DNA of 64,000 nt from Pseudomonas faucium (GTDB lineage: Bacteria; Pseudomonadota; Gammaproteobacteria; Pseudomonadales; Pseudomonadaceae): assembly GCF_021602585.1 (NCBI RefSeq), contig NZ_BQIP01000001.1:372001-436000 (forward strand), given 5' to 3'. The notes below the pieces were generated by a model, which ran no database searches, was not told the origin of the DNA, and saw only the letters and a list, made by a program, of their open reading frames with translations. The translations under genes were made by a program, and so were the position numbers. Within the stretch, counting starts at the first letter, position 1; every line of letters starts with the position of its first letter. This document shows, piece after piece, positions 44,390-53,139 of the stretch.

Positions 44390-44898
44390 GACGTGCGTCC
44401 AGATAAGTCCGAATAGTAACGAGCGTCTAGCCCGAAGGTAGGATCACCATTGTCGTCCCGCTCCAGCTCGACATTGGTCTTGGTGATCAGCTCAAGGATG
44501 TGGTTGGTATTGCATCGATCATCGCGCTCAGTGGTCGCATCGGTTTTGGTCACGAGCTGCAGCATGTGGTTGCAGGAGTCGAATCGATGCAGGTGGCCTG
44601 AGTCAGCCGATTGACCTCGATAAGGACTGGGATCGTCCTCATCGCTTTCGACTCTCTGGTAGGTTTTGGTCAACAGCTCCATCTGCCAGGACGCCTCGTC
44701 ATCTTGCTCGGCGTTAACCTTGGTTTTGGTCATCAGCTCGTTCAGTGCCCCATCGGCGATAATCGGGACTTCACCATCCGGAGCCTCAACGGCCCACATC
44801 TGGAGCTCACGAGAATAGAAGCCAGGGATACTGTCCTCTCCTGTCCTAGGCGTCGCAAACCTAGATAGAAAGGGCGACGATTTTTGCTGAGCTCCCAC
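44374..44898 (-). CDS. Graspetide precursor peptide with four core repeats
   Basis: 174 residues from GTG 44898, chosen because AGGAGG stands seven bases upstream; longer ATG starts lack one. The leader (1-50) has SPFLSRFATPRTGED, resembling the PFFARF recognition element of microviridin leaders, and YSRELQMWAVEAPDGEVP, like ATP-grasp-modified RiPP leaders. Four repeats follow with pattern L-hydrophobic-T-K-T-x4-E-x-D-D/E: TKT at 57, 77, 117 and 139, with acceptors E64/D66/D67, E84/D86/E87, E124/D126/D127 and E146/D148/D149. Thr or Lys would be joined to Glu/Asp. The SCCCW tail overlaps the macrocyclase start. Ring pattern and function are unknown. Confidence 0.8.
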   Translation of the reverse strand: MGAQQKSSPFLSRFATPRTGEDSIPGFYSRELQMWAVEAPDGEVPIIADGALNELMTKTKVNAEQDDEASWQMELLTKTYQRVESDEDDPSPYRGQSADSGHLHRFDSCNHMLQLVTKTDATTERDDRCNTNHILELITKTNVELERDDNGDPTFGLDARYYSDLSGRTSCCCW

Positions 44899-44905
44899 GC
44901 TGGCG

Positions 44906-44911
44906 CCTCCT
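44906..44911 (-). promoter_or_regulatory. Ribosome-binding site fixing the precursor start
   Basis: CCTCCT on the plus strand is AGGAGG on the minus strand, seven bases before GTG 44898. It decides the precursor start against the in-frame ATGs at 44967 and 45009 and places the PFLSRF leader element ten residues from the N-terminus. Confidence 0.75.
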
Positions 44912-45112
44912 ATGCCGGCAAGTCGCTTAGGGCGACAACGCTCCCGACAATACCATTTCGCCAGCATCACGGTAAATGACGGCTGTTGGCGCGGAGAACC
45001 CAAGAGCAAAGTTCAGTCAGGTAGTGTCGTTAGGTTCTGTCTACGCCTATGAACCTAGCCCTCCGGCGGGTGTCGGGGTATGTTTTGCGCGATCCCTTAG
45101 GAACTCGTCACG

Positions 45113-45808
45113 ATGATGACTTCGACCAAATACACCTTGCACGCTGCTGACGGCCATGAACTCGAGCTGCCTTGCGGTAAATGTTGCGCGAAGACCTTCC
45201 ATCGTGTGGTCTGCTCAGCCGGTTTTGAATCCTCTCGTGAAGACCGGCACAATTACCATGAGTGGTGGGCCGACTATCAAATAGTCCAGTGCCAAGGATG
45301 CAAGACCTTTTCGTTTCGCATGGCATCTGGCAACTCAGAAGACCAGGATTATGATGACGAAGGTCAGCTGCACCTTTTCGTCACTGAAACTCTTTTCCCA
45401 CCTCGCATGGAAGGGGTAGGCAAGTTAGGGCTTGACCTCTGGTGGCTGCCCCCACCCCTCAAAGCCATTTATGACGAATCACTAAAAGCTCTCTCTGGTG
45501 GTCTGCCCGTTCTAGCCGCTGTCGGGATGCGCGCACTCCTGGAAGGCGTGTGCAAGGAGAAACAGGCCAAAGGGAAAGATCTTTACCATCAGATTGAAGA
45601 CCTGGCATTCCGAGGAATTCTGAATCCTCAGAACGCGAAGATCCTGCACAAGGTTAGAGCGCTGGGAAACGAGGCTGCACATGAGTTAACGGCACAGAAG
45701 GCTTCACAGCTTAGCTTGGCCATGAACATTCTTGAGCACTTGCTTAGAGACGTTTACATCAACCCGAAGCTGTACGAGCAGCAGTTCCCCACCACGCCTA
45801 CGCCGTGA
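45113..45808 (+). CDS. DUF4145 domain-containing protein
   Basis: 231 residues. An N-terminal zinc-ribbon-like part has ELPCGKCCAKTFHRVV and IVQCQGCKTFSFR, giving two CxxC pairs. The C-terminal DUF4145 part (SGGLPVLAAVGMRALLEGVC, LHKVRALGNEAAHEL) is a HEPN-like helical bundle ending near EHLLRDVY. DUF4145 proteins are common in defence islands and sometimes attached to restriction enzymes; the isolated form has no assigned role. It is divergent from the graspetide operon across a 214-base gap, and convergent with the DUF4209 gene. Confidence 0.75.
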   Translation: MMTSTKYTLHAADGHELELPCGKCCAKTFHRVVCSAGFESSREDRHNYHEWWADYQIVQCQGCKTFSFRMASGNSEDQDYDDEGQLHLFVTETLFPPRMEGVGKLGLDLWWLPPPLKAIYDESLKALSGGLPVLAAVGMRALLEGVCKEKQAKGKDLYHQIEDLAFRGILNPQNAKILHKVRALGNEAAHELTAQKASQLSLAMNILEHLLRDVYINPKLYEQQFPTTPTP

Positions 45809-45857
45809 CCTCTGCCTCAACGCTCCGTCAGATTTAAGCTTGGTGAGACGATCAGGG

Positions 45858-47693
45858 CTACGCCCTCGGTACCGTCTCCCAGAATGGCCCCGAGACATAC
45901 TTGAGCATGAACCACCAAGCGTAGACGATAGATTCTGCATAGATCTGGTCGTCATCAAGCAATCCATGAGCAAAGGTGTTTCTGAGATTTGGGCCATATG
46001 GGCTGCAGAACACCGCTTTGATTTCGAAAGCTACGTCATCGCCAAGCAGCTCTGATACCCCTTCGACATCCATGAGGGTGCTCAATCCATTTTCGGTAAC
46101 GATACCGTCAGCGCTGGACGTCGAAGTGTTGAGACCTGCCTCCTTCATTCGGTGTCGGATCAGTGCCTCCATCTGAGGAATGAGGAAATGTGCGGCCATG
46201 CCAAAATCCCCTACGAACCCCCAGTACAACCCCTTCCCCACCATGTGCACTCGATTTGGAGGCACGAGTGACGATGCTTTAGCCAGCTCAACCATGTCGA
46301 CCTCTTTGACACAGTGTGCTTCCGAGATGATCGCAAGCGCCGGCAAAACCCCACCCCTTACTGTAAGCTTGATGGTGTGCAAGTGTTCGCTGACCATCTT
46401 GGCCTGGACTGTGTACTCATCTTCTTCAGTCAGTTCGGTACCGAAGGACAGTGGAGGTCGCTTCGCAATCACTCTGCCAGTTTCATCAAAGAAAACTGCC
46501 TCTGTCAGGGAGCTGACTATCCCTGTACGCAGTGACTTCAGCGCTCCCTGACGGGATTCAGCGGGCGAGCAAAACGGGTACATATTGGCGAGATGATAGA
46601 GGGCAGTACCAAACGACTGACCTTCGATTAATCGTTTGGTACGCTTTACCAATATCGTGATGTCTGTCCGCGTTGTGATCAGACTCATCTGCTCAACCAC
46701 CCGGGCACCCGCCTCAGCAATTCTCTGACGCAGTACAGGTAGCATCTTGTCGACATCCAGTTCGGCGCGATATGCCCCCGGAACAGATCGGTAGGTCTGA
46801 AGAGCATTTTCCAAGGCATTTTGCGCCACAATCGGGTGCGTCTGCTCCCCTCTTACCTCGGCCTCAGATACCCATGTCTCAGCAACGGCCACTGTCATTT
46901 TTGCAGCCTGCAAGTGACGCTTAGACAAGGCAAAACCTTTACACGCTGTCTCGAAACACTTCCGAGCCCTAGACACATCATTCTTACTCAGGAAGCAACG
47001 GCCGAGCTCAGCCAGCGCCTCAGGTAACTCCCGCACTTCCGGATGTTCAAGCCGGTACTCAATGACCGTCTCGACCAACCCCACGGCAAATGGCAGCTCT
47101 TGGTGAATTGCTTGCGCAATTGCGTCCATGATTGCCTGGGTAAGGATCGTTAGCCGTCCTTCAGCTCCTGCTCCAATCATCTTGGCCAGAGACAACGCCC
47201 TCTGGAAACATTCTCTACCTTCTTGGTACCAAACCTCATCATTCAGTGGCACCGTCGCATAGCCATCAATGGCGGCTCGGGCGTGCCGAATGTGCTTGAG
47301 GCCAGGAGTAATCCAGATGAGATCGGAGACCCTCGCCTTCAATAGGCCGTTCGGGAGGCTGTCAACCAAGTCGTTAAAGAACACATACTCTTCGTCGACC
47401 ATGCTTGCCGGTGACATTGAATGCCGGTCGCCGATGAGTAGGTAGGGCCTGAAGGGCTCATTTCTGTTGGTAGTGTCCAGCATCATCGTGCATAGATCCG
47501 CCAACAGCCACCATACCCTCGCTGCCTCAAACTCCTGGGCCTCCGAGGCGGCCTTTGCTAGTCCTGTCATCGCTCCGGAGAGGGCTGAGTAAGTCGGTTC
47601 AGTTCCGGATGTGGCTTGCTCGAAATCGGCCTGACAAAAAGCGTCGACGCGCAGCGGAATAGCTTCAGGATAACGGGGCTTATGCTCTGACAT
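45858..47693 (-). CDS. DUF4209-like protein with C-terminal HEPN-type motif
   Basis: 611 residues from MSEHKPRYPEAIPLRVDAFC (47693). The N-terminal two thirds are helical TPR-like repeats (EARVWWLL-type segments, CFQRALSLAKMIGAGAEGRL). The C-terminal region has GDFGMAAHFLIPQMEALIRH, GLSTLMDVEGVSELLG and PNLRNTFAHGLLDDDQI. The R-N-x3-H core (RNTFAH) is the RNase motif of HEPN domains. The match to DUF4209 is by overall pattern. It may be a helical-repeat sensor joined to a HEPN RNase. It lies between two other HEPN-like genes. Confidence 0.7.
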   Translation of the reverse strand: MSEHKPRYPEAIPLRVDAFCQADFEQATSGTEPTYSALSGAMTGLAKAASEAQEFEAARVWWLLADLCTMMLDTTNRNEPFRPYLLIGDRHSMSPASMVDEEYVFFNDLVDSLPNGLLKARVSDLIWITPGLKHIRHARAAIDGYATVPLNDEVWYQEGRECFQRALSLAKMIGAGAEGRLTILTQAIMDAIAQAIHQELPFAVGLVETVIEYRLEHPEVRELPEALAELGRCFLSKNDVSRARKCFETACKGFALSKRHLQAAKMTVAVAETWVSEAEVRGEQTHPIVAQNALENALQTYRSVPGAYRAELDVDKMLPVLRQRIAEAGARVVEQMSLITTRTDITILVKRTKRLIEGQSFGTALYHLANMYPFCSPAESRQGALKSLRTGIVSSLTEAVFFDETGRVIAKRPPLSFGTELTEEDEYTVQAKMVSEHLHTIKLTVRGGVLPALAIISEAHCVKEVDMVELAKASSLVPPNRVHMVGKGLYWGFVGDFGMAAHFLIPQMEALIRHRMKEAGLNTSTSSADGIVTENGLSTLMDVEGVSELLGDDVAFEIKAVFCSPYGPNLRNTFAHGLLDDDQIYAESIVYAWWFMLKYVSGPFWETVPRA

Positions 47694-47890
47694 TACGTTC
47701 TTACACGGGACAATGGGAGGGCAATGTCTACGACGGGGCTGGCACAAAAGCAAGGAATTTCAGGAAAGAGCATTGTGAGACGACGGCCAATCGCTACAGA
47801 ATGAGGGAAGCGTCCAAAACCACATCCTAGAGGCCTCGACATTAAACTGCCTGCGCGCGCCTTAGTGGGATCATTGATTGAGGGATCAAG

Positions 47891-48820
47891 GTGTTTTCGT
47901 ACTCATTCGCAATAAAGCTGACAGATCGTAGTATCCTCGCTTCTTCCTCCCCTGCCGTGTTCGAGTTCGATAGCAAGGACATCAAAATCGAGCAAAAGGA
48001 GGATGACGTCTTTCTGGTTTCATCGGAGGGATATGCAACGGAGCAAGAAGCACTCGAGCAGCTCGTCACCTTGCTCATGAAGGTGAAGGTCACTTTGCTC
48101 AAGCTCAAAATTCCACACGAAGACTGGCTGTCATTCAGTACCGGCCAGCGGTTTGCAACGAGCGTTGTCGGCAGCTTTTTTGAGAAAGCCAACATTGTTC
48201 CCCTCAGCTTCCAACCCCAAGCCTATGAGTCGTCACGTCATCAGCATTGGCCGGGAGCAAAAGCCGTAGCTGAAGCCTTTGTGCTGGCAACGCTTACGGA
48301 CATCATCCTTCCTGCCTCCTCCTTCAATTACGATACCGTGCGAATCCTGGAGGCGCTGAGCGTCCTGGGACTAGCCCTGGCATCAACCCACGCCAAATCG
48401 AAGCTAATTTTGTCGATGACGGCGATAGAAGTCCTCAGTGATCGAGGTGAAGTCGATCAGGAAATTAAAGATGCGCTCGACGCGCTGAAAGGCCAGATTA
48501 ATCTGATTAAGGCCACAGACGCGACGAAAGACGTGCTCGCGAAGATGTTAGAGAGCGCTAAAAGAGAGACTATCTCTAAAGCTGGTAAGCGAGTTGTAAA
48601 GGAGTACCTTGGTGGTCGCCAAGCCAAAGAGTTCTATCGACTCTATGATGTTCGATCGGAGCTCGTTCATGGCAACCTATCACGGCTGACCTTTGACATT
48701 GATGGCCACTCAGAGGTTGAAAAGGATGCTGAAATTGGGTTCAACCTAGCTCTACAGCTAGCTTTGAAGTTCCAAGATGAAGCACCCAGTGATGTAAGTC
48801 AGGAAACGGCCGAGCAGTGA
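47891..48820 (+). CDS. ApeA-like HEPN domain protein
   Basis: 309 residues starting with GTG 47891. The N-terminal half is beta-rich (FSYSFAIKLTDRSILASSSP), the C-terminal half helical, with LYDVRSELVHGNLSRL containing R-x4-H (RSELVH) as in HEPN RNases and abortive-infection proteins such as ApeA. The KSKLILSMTAIEVLSDRGEV helix fits the same fold. It is divergent from the DUF4209-like gene, 197 bases away. The role is plausibly RNA cleavage in phage defence, but this is inferred from motif and neighbourhood. Confidence 0.68.
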   Translation: MFSYSFAIKLTDRSILASSSPAVFEFDSKDIKIEQKEDDVFLVSSEGYATEQEALEQLVTLLMKVKVTLLKLKIPHEDWLSFSTGQRFATSVVGSFFEKANIVPLSFQPQAYESSRHQHWPGAKAVAEAFVLATLTDIILPASSFNYDTVRILEALSVLGLALASTHAKSKLILSMTAIEVLSDRGEVDQEIKDALDALKGQINLIKATDATKDVLAKMLESAKRETISKAGKRVVKEYLGGRQAKEFYRLYDVRSELVHGNLSRLTFDIDGHSEVEKDAEIGFNLALQLALKFQDEAPSDVSQETAEQ

Positions 48821-48855
48821 TTGATACCGCTGGCGTGCCGCCCCGCAAAAGAAAC

Positions 48856-49104
48856 TCAGCCGCAAATGTATTTTACGCCTGCGCACTCCGCTTGCTGCCA
48901 GTCAGTGAGATTACACTTGCCCAATCCAGTTTCGGTAAGCCTGGTGGATTCCAGCAGTAGTATTACTGGGTAAATTACTGGGATGTCTTTGGCTTCCAAT
49001 AAGCCTGTCAGTGCCGTCACCGTCAACGACCAAGTAGGGGCGGCTGGGGCAATTGGAACGACATGAATTCTGGTCGCAGAGCGCCAGCGTCGACATCGCC
49101 CCAT
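48856..49104 (-). other. Possible small gene downstream of the metallophosphoesterase, perhaps frameshifted
   Basis: An 82-codon frame whose ATG shares one base with the metallophosphoesterase stop (TGATG) ends LGKCNLTDWQQAECAGVKYI. A second frame starting at 49096 (MSTLALCDQNSCRSNCPSRP, then YLVVDGDG) looks more protein-like at its beginning. The good-looking start and the good-looking end lie in different frames, as if a Cys-rich small protein had suffered a frameshift near 49000. Confidence 0.3.
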
Positions 49105-49787
49105 CAGCTGATCACTGAGCCATCGACGGCCATGATGGATCTGAACGCCACTCCATAAGCCTCAAAGCCCAGCTTTGGCCATTCAGGACTGTAATCCAGG
49201 CAATCATGGTGGTGTCCATGCACGACCATTTTTGCTCCCATTGCCTGGGCGAGCTCATTGATCTCTGAATAACCGTGAGGGTGGCAGCTGGGAGCCTCAT
49301 GACAGACCAGGATGTCCGACTTTTCCATCGCGAGCGAGAAGTAGTCATCCGGGTAAATCGCTGACAGCGCGTGCTGCTTTTTCGTCGCGAGTATGTCTGC
49401 GTGCAGCGGCCTTAGCGCCAGGCGCTCGAGGAAATCACCGTAACTCTGGATGCCAGTATCAGGGCTACCTGGTAGCCAGACTTGCGACTCGAAGGTGCCA
49501 CCCAGCCCTGCTATACGATGGCCCGCAATCTCCACTACCCGACCATGCAAGCTACGCTCAGCGAGGCCGCAGCCATGGAGGTTATGCCAGTAGGCTGGAC
49601 GATCGCTGTCATGGTTGCCGTGGATGAACCAGATCTCAGTGATGTCGAGGATCGGGCGCAGGATCATATCTAGGGGCAAGCTGCATTCGAGGTCACCCAA
49701 GAAGACCACTGCCTCGGGGCGATGGAGCTTCACCAGCCGGATCACATGATCAAAGCGCCCATGAACATCACCCAGAAACCAAATCAC
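49104..49787 (-). CDS. Calcineurin-like metallophosphoesterase
   Basis: 227 residues with the full motif set for a two-metal phosphoesterase: GDVHGRFDHV (6-15), VVFLGDLECS, IHGNHDSDRP and VVHGHHHDCLDY. It is soluble, without a signal peptide. Such enzymes cut phosphodiesters in nucleotides, RNA or cyclic nucleotides, or phosphoproteins. It lies between the HEPN block and the ABC system in the island and is alone on its strand, apart from the doubtful ORF after it. A link to the defence genes is not shown. Confidence 0.88.
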   Translation of the reverse strand: MIWFLGDVHGRFDHVIRLVKLHRPEAVVFLGDLECSLPLDMILRPILDITEIWFIHGNHDSDRPAYWHNLHGCGLAERSLHGRVVEIAGHRIAGLGGTFESQVWLPGSPDTGIQSYGDFLERLALRPLHADILATKKQHALSAIYPDDYFSLAMEKSDILVCHEAPSCHPHGYSEINELAQAMGAKMVVHGHHHDCLDYSPEWPKLGFEAYGVAFRSIMAVDGSVIS

Positions 49788-49847
49788 TCGTTTCCCTCAC
49801 GCAATCGTATCCATCTATGATGCCGCACAGGCATAGTGAAGGCCGCA

Positions 49848-50066
49848 CTAATGTACCAGCTCGCCCAAGGCACCGGCTTTATGGAGCTGGTAGTCGATCA
49901 CTGTCTGGTAGAGATGGTGTGCCTCAAGGCGTAGCCGTTCAATTTCCGATGGGGGTCGACTGTGAGCCACAGCATCGTTATAGGCTCGGATCGCTTCAAG
50001 CGCTTGCCTCAGCAGCGGCTCCCCTGCTTCAGCCATACCCAAAAGCGTTCGCTTCAACTCAGACAT
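49848..50066 (-). CDS. Small hypothetical protein
   Basis: 72 residues from MSELKRTLLGMAEAGEPLLR (50066), the internal ATG being preferred because the extra upstream residues look non-coding. It is a highly helical, charged peptide (EIERLRLEAHHLYQTVIDYQ). Possible four-helix or coiled-coil dimer. No known family. It is 60 bases upstream of the metallophosphoesterase gene on the same strand and may be co-transcribed. Confidence 0.5.
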   Translation of the reverse strand: MSELKRTLLGMAEAGEPLLRQALEAIRAYNDAVAHSRPPSEIERLRLEAHHLYQTVIDYQLHKAGALGELVH

Positions 50067-50407
50067 CGCAGGTATTTCTCCATTCCTACCAGTACAAGCG
50101 CCATCGCTGAAAACTGACACTCAGGCAGCTCCGGTGCAAGCAACTGATGGTTCGGCATGAAAGCTATCAAATCACGCACCAGTTGCTGACGTTATTGTCC
50201 AGGTAGCGTGGGCGTGCCCTTTCGGAGCCGGCTGTCGTGAACCAAGCCCCCGGCGTGCGCCGTGGTCTCGGCCCTGCGGGCGTCCATCCGTCACGCCTAC
50301 GCGCTCCGCTTGTTGCGAAATCTAGTTTCGTAACGATCAGTTGCCAGCTTTACTAACGGAGGTCGTGATAAAAGGTCTGCTGCAAACCACACCAGGACAC
50401 GCTAATC
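50067..50407. other. GC-rich non-coding stretch
   Basis: No convincing gene. It contains a GC-rich palindrome-rich segment around 50200-50310 (for example GCCCCCGGCGTGCGCCGTGG) and an inverted repeat CGAAATCTAGTTTCG at about 50318-50332. This looks like a plasmid- or ICE-type control or recombination region, though that is speculative. Confidence 0.3.
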
Positions 50408-50626
50408 ATGAAAGAGCTACGGACAGCTGCTGAAGTGCTCGAACGCCTCAGCCATAACCAGGATGCGTTACGCGCCGCCGTCGAGGAGCTGGCCAAATGG
50501 GTTGGTGATCGAGGTGCAAGCAGTGTGGTAGGAAATGTGAACGGTGCTCTGACGACCCTCGACGACAACATCGATGCCGTGCGGCAAGGCATAGCGGAAC
50601 TGGTAGCGGCGAGCGTCAAGCGATAG
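50408..50626 (+). CDS. Small hypothetical protein
   Basis: 72 residues, start MKELRTAAEVLERLSHNQDA, wholly helical and amphipathic, ending VRQGIAELVAASVKR. Codon composition resembles the surrounding genes. It resembles small proteins commonly found on conjugative elements, but I cannot name a family. It stands alone, with gaps on both sides. Confidence 0.5.
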   Translation: MKELRTAAEVLERLSHNQDALRAAVEELAKWVGDRGASSVVGNVNGALTTLDDNIDAVRQGIAELVAASVKR

Positions 50627-51004
50627 GCGGGCTCCTGCCCGAACAACCGATGCTGTGCTGAGGCGGAAGGATGCAGATGCTACAGCCCCATCGAAAAATC
50701 GGGAGGAAGCCGGCTATCGCGTCACCACGTAAATTGCTTGTGCCCTTGTAGATAGGATCACCAGCCAAATAGTAGAGACTGATCCAAGGCTAAGAAATTA
50801 CTAAAAATTATGGTTTAGCAATAATTATTCTCAATCTCAGATTTCTGCTTCTCTGCCGGGTAGGCCGTCACTCGCTGTCTGGCAAGATGGCAAATTGCCA
50901 TGGATTTCTCTTATGATCTATAGCAGCGTAGGGAAACGCCAGCGTTCGCCAATTGGCCTCCCTACCCTCGCAAATTTTTTGGTGATGGTGCTGGAGATTG
51001 TCTG
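50627..51004. other. Intergenic region upstream of the ABC three-component operon
   Basis: 378 bases with no gene. The middle (about 50790-50850) is AT-rich and probably holds the promoter. CGTTCGCCAATTGGC near 50943-50957 includes a GCCAATTGGC palindrome. CTGGAGATTGTCTG before 51005 gives GGAG at suitable distance from ATG. Confidence 0.4.
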
Positions 51005-52438
51005 ATGGCTTTCGATGCTTCACCCTCATGGAGCGGTTTCAACTACCAGGGAAAAGTCGCTCTCCATTATGCGCTGACGTTGATCAATGCTCAGCCAGCC
51101 GCTCATGATTTCTCTACAACAGACTTGATGCTCGAAGCCAACGAGGACTTTGAGATCTTGGTTAATGGGCAGTCCGTCTCATTCCATCAAGTCAAGGCGT
51201 ACAATTCCAGTACATTTGAAGATTACTCAGACGCCCTATTTGGCCTAACTATAGAACTGCACAAAAATACTGGAATATTGGGTTATATCCACACTTGGAG
51301 AAAGATTAATGATCGCCCAAACTTCAAAGGTCTACAGGCATCGGTAAAAAACGACTTCAACATCGTGCTAACAGAGTACAGGAAGAGTAATCCCAAGAAA
51401 GGGACTACCATTCTTGAAACCGCTGCCGCAGGTGGAACCAACCTCAAAAAAAAAGCGTCGATCCTCAAAGCATCGCTACCAGGCTTAGATGCTGACGCCC
51501 TAGCTAGGGTTATGGAAAACATCGCCAATCAAAAAAGTGACGCCCTTAACCGCCTAGCAAGTTTCATTTATGAAGACGGTAAAGCATACTGCGATCTCAG
51601 CGACATCAACACTAAAATAAAAAATCAAATTTCAATTGCGCTAGGAAATCGGCGAATCCCGATAACTCCTGAGCAACTGGAAAAAGCACTCGATTACTTT
51701 CTCGGCGTCATTGACACTTACATCATTGATCGTCACAAGACGAAAACAGACGCACTCGCCAAGCCGATCAAATTTCAAGAAATCATTGATGCGCTTAGCT
51801 TTGACCATGAGGACGTGAGCAAACACTATATCGCTTGCCGATTCAAGGATCTCTTCTCTCAGTTGATCGACGACTATCTTGGGGATGAAGAATATTATCC
51901 GCACCCTGCCCCGGAATGGTGCAACTTGAAAGCTGCACAAAAACTGCTCCTTTCTCTTCCTCCTTTAGAACTCTGGGAACACTACAGGCATTTTTCACCC
52001 CAACTGCATTTGGATAGTGGCAACAACACCGACAACGCTTTCAATGCGTCCAGCGAGGGTATTCGCTTGTGCCTATTGAGGATCCTACACGAAATAGACT
52101 TCTCTCGTTTAGCGCAAGAGGCGGAGCGTTTTCGATTTTCATATAAATGTACCACCACCCCACCACAAAATTATCTTCCGACGACCATACTACCAGTTGG
52201 TAAGATCAGTTATACGATCCGGCAACTCAGCACTAATCCATGCCTTGGCGAGCTACTCTACGAGGTTCATAATCTCATTTATTGTGGCACTGTGGTACAT
52301 CCATTCGCACCGGATCTCGACAAAAGTACAAACCCGCCACGGGCAGCAGGTGAGGATCAACGTGCCAAGCGTGACGATATATTGCCATTGATTACCCTCC
52401 TTCCTCTAGAACAAGCTAAAGGCGAGCTTGCAAAATGA
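51005..52438 (+). CDS. ABC-three-component system effector-like protein
   Basis: 477 residues. The N-terminus (SPSWSGFNYQGKVALHYALT) is typical of proteins encoded first in ABC-3C operons. Within the first 70 residues EDFEILVNGQSVSFHQVKAY fits a restriction-endonuclease fold, with acidic residues ahead of a Q-x-K core as in Mrr-like nucleases. The remainder is helical and probably contacts the partner proteins. The stop overlaps the next start as ATGA. It would supply the nuclease of a three-part conflict system controlled by the SMC-like ATPase; activity is inferred. Confidence 0.75.
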   Translation: MAFDASPSWSGFNYQGKVALHYALTLINAQPAAHDFSTTDLMLEANEDFEILVNGQSVSFHQVKAYNSSTFEDYSDALFGLTIELHKNTGILGYIHTWRKINDRPNFKGLQASVKNDFNIVLTEYRKSNPKKGTTILETAAAGGTNLKKKASILKASLPGLDADALARVMENIANQKSDALNRLASFIYEDGKAYCDLSDINTKIKNQISIALGNRRIPITPEQLEKALDYFLGVIDTYIIDRHKTKTDALAKPIKFQEIIDALSFDHEDVSKHYIACRFKDLFSQLIDDYLGDEEYYPHPAPEWCNLKAAQKLLLSLPPLELWEHYRHFSPQLHLDSGNNTDNAFNASSEGIRLCLLRILHEIDFSRLAQEAERFRFSYKCTTTPPQNYLPTTILPVGKISYTIRQLSTNPCLGELLYEVHNLIYCGTVVHPFAPDLDKSTNPPRAAGEDQRAKRDDILPLITLLPLEQAKGELAK

Positions 52439-53139
52439 TAACAATCCTCAACAACATCATGGCAAGTAACCGATTCACGCTGGTGGATGTTGACCTGTCC
52501 AACCAATTTATTGATTTCAGTCTGTACAAAGCCGAAAGCAGCCTGAGAGAAGAATATTTCTTAACCATCCACCTCGACAACAACAGCGACCAAGCGTTAC
52601 AACAATTTCTTGATAACACGGCACAAGAAATATTTGAGGACATTCAAAGCGCGGACAAGGTTGAACTGTACTTCGAGAAAAATTGCACCATGCTCATTTG
52701 CCTCGATTCCCAAGACTTGAATCATGACTTGGTACTCGCCCTTGAAGAAGACCCCTATAACTTCAAAAAAAATGTAATCAAGTTCTCTTCATCAGAGCTA
52801 GCCGCGCTCAACGCTTACCTGACCAGCAATGCCATCCAGGCACTTACGAACGACATAATTAACGATATCCTGAACGCCAATAACGGAAGGGATTTCCTGG
52901 CTTTCAAGCACCAAAACGGAGATCGACACCGTCTATATGATCTGATCGTAAGGGTAATGCTGAAGCTATCTTTCCTCTCCTACCACCCCCAAGAACAAAA
53001 ACTAGAAAATCTCACAGGACAGATCGAGTCAGCCCTTCCAGACGAATTGACCGAAACGTATGAGCGGATTCTGGCAGCCGACTGGACAGACGATTCGGTC
53101 ATCGGGTACGTCGAATCGATCTGGGGAAATAAAGCATGA
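52435..53139 (+). CDS. ABC-three-component system middle component
   Basis: 234 residues, soluble and acidic (LVDVDLSNQFIDFSLYKAES, EEDPYNFKKNVIKFSSSELA). No catalytic motif. In ABC-3C operons a small middle component of about this size lies between the effector and the ATPase and bridges them. Here both flanking overlaps are four bases (ATGA), so the three are made in a coupled fashion. Identification depends on the operon position more than on sequence. Confidence 0.68.
   Translation: MITILNNIMASNRFTLVDVDLSNQFIDFSLYKAESSLREEYFLTIHLDNNSDQALQQFLDNTAQEIFEDIQSADKVELYFEKNCTMLICLDSQDLNHDLVLALEEDPYNFKKNVIKFSSSELAALNAYLTSNAIQALTNDIINDILNANNGRDFLAFKHQNGDRHRLYDLIVRVMLKLSFLSYHPQEQKLENLTGQIESALPDELTETYERILAADWTDDSVIGYVESIWGNKA

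Noticed and set aside
44374-44400. SCCCW C-terminus of the precursor as a cysteine-based lasso or bacteriocin motif
   Set aside because: These codons coincide with the macrocyclase start (MLLLV) in another frame, so the Cys run may be a by-product of the overlap.
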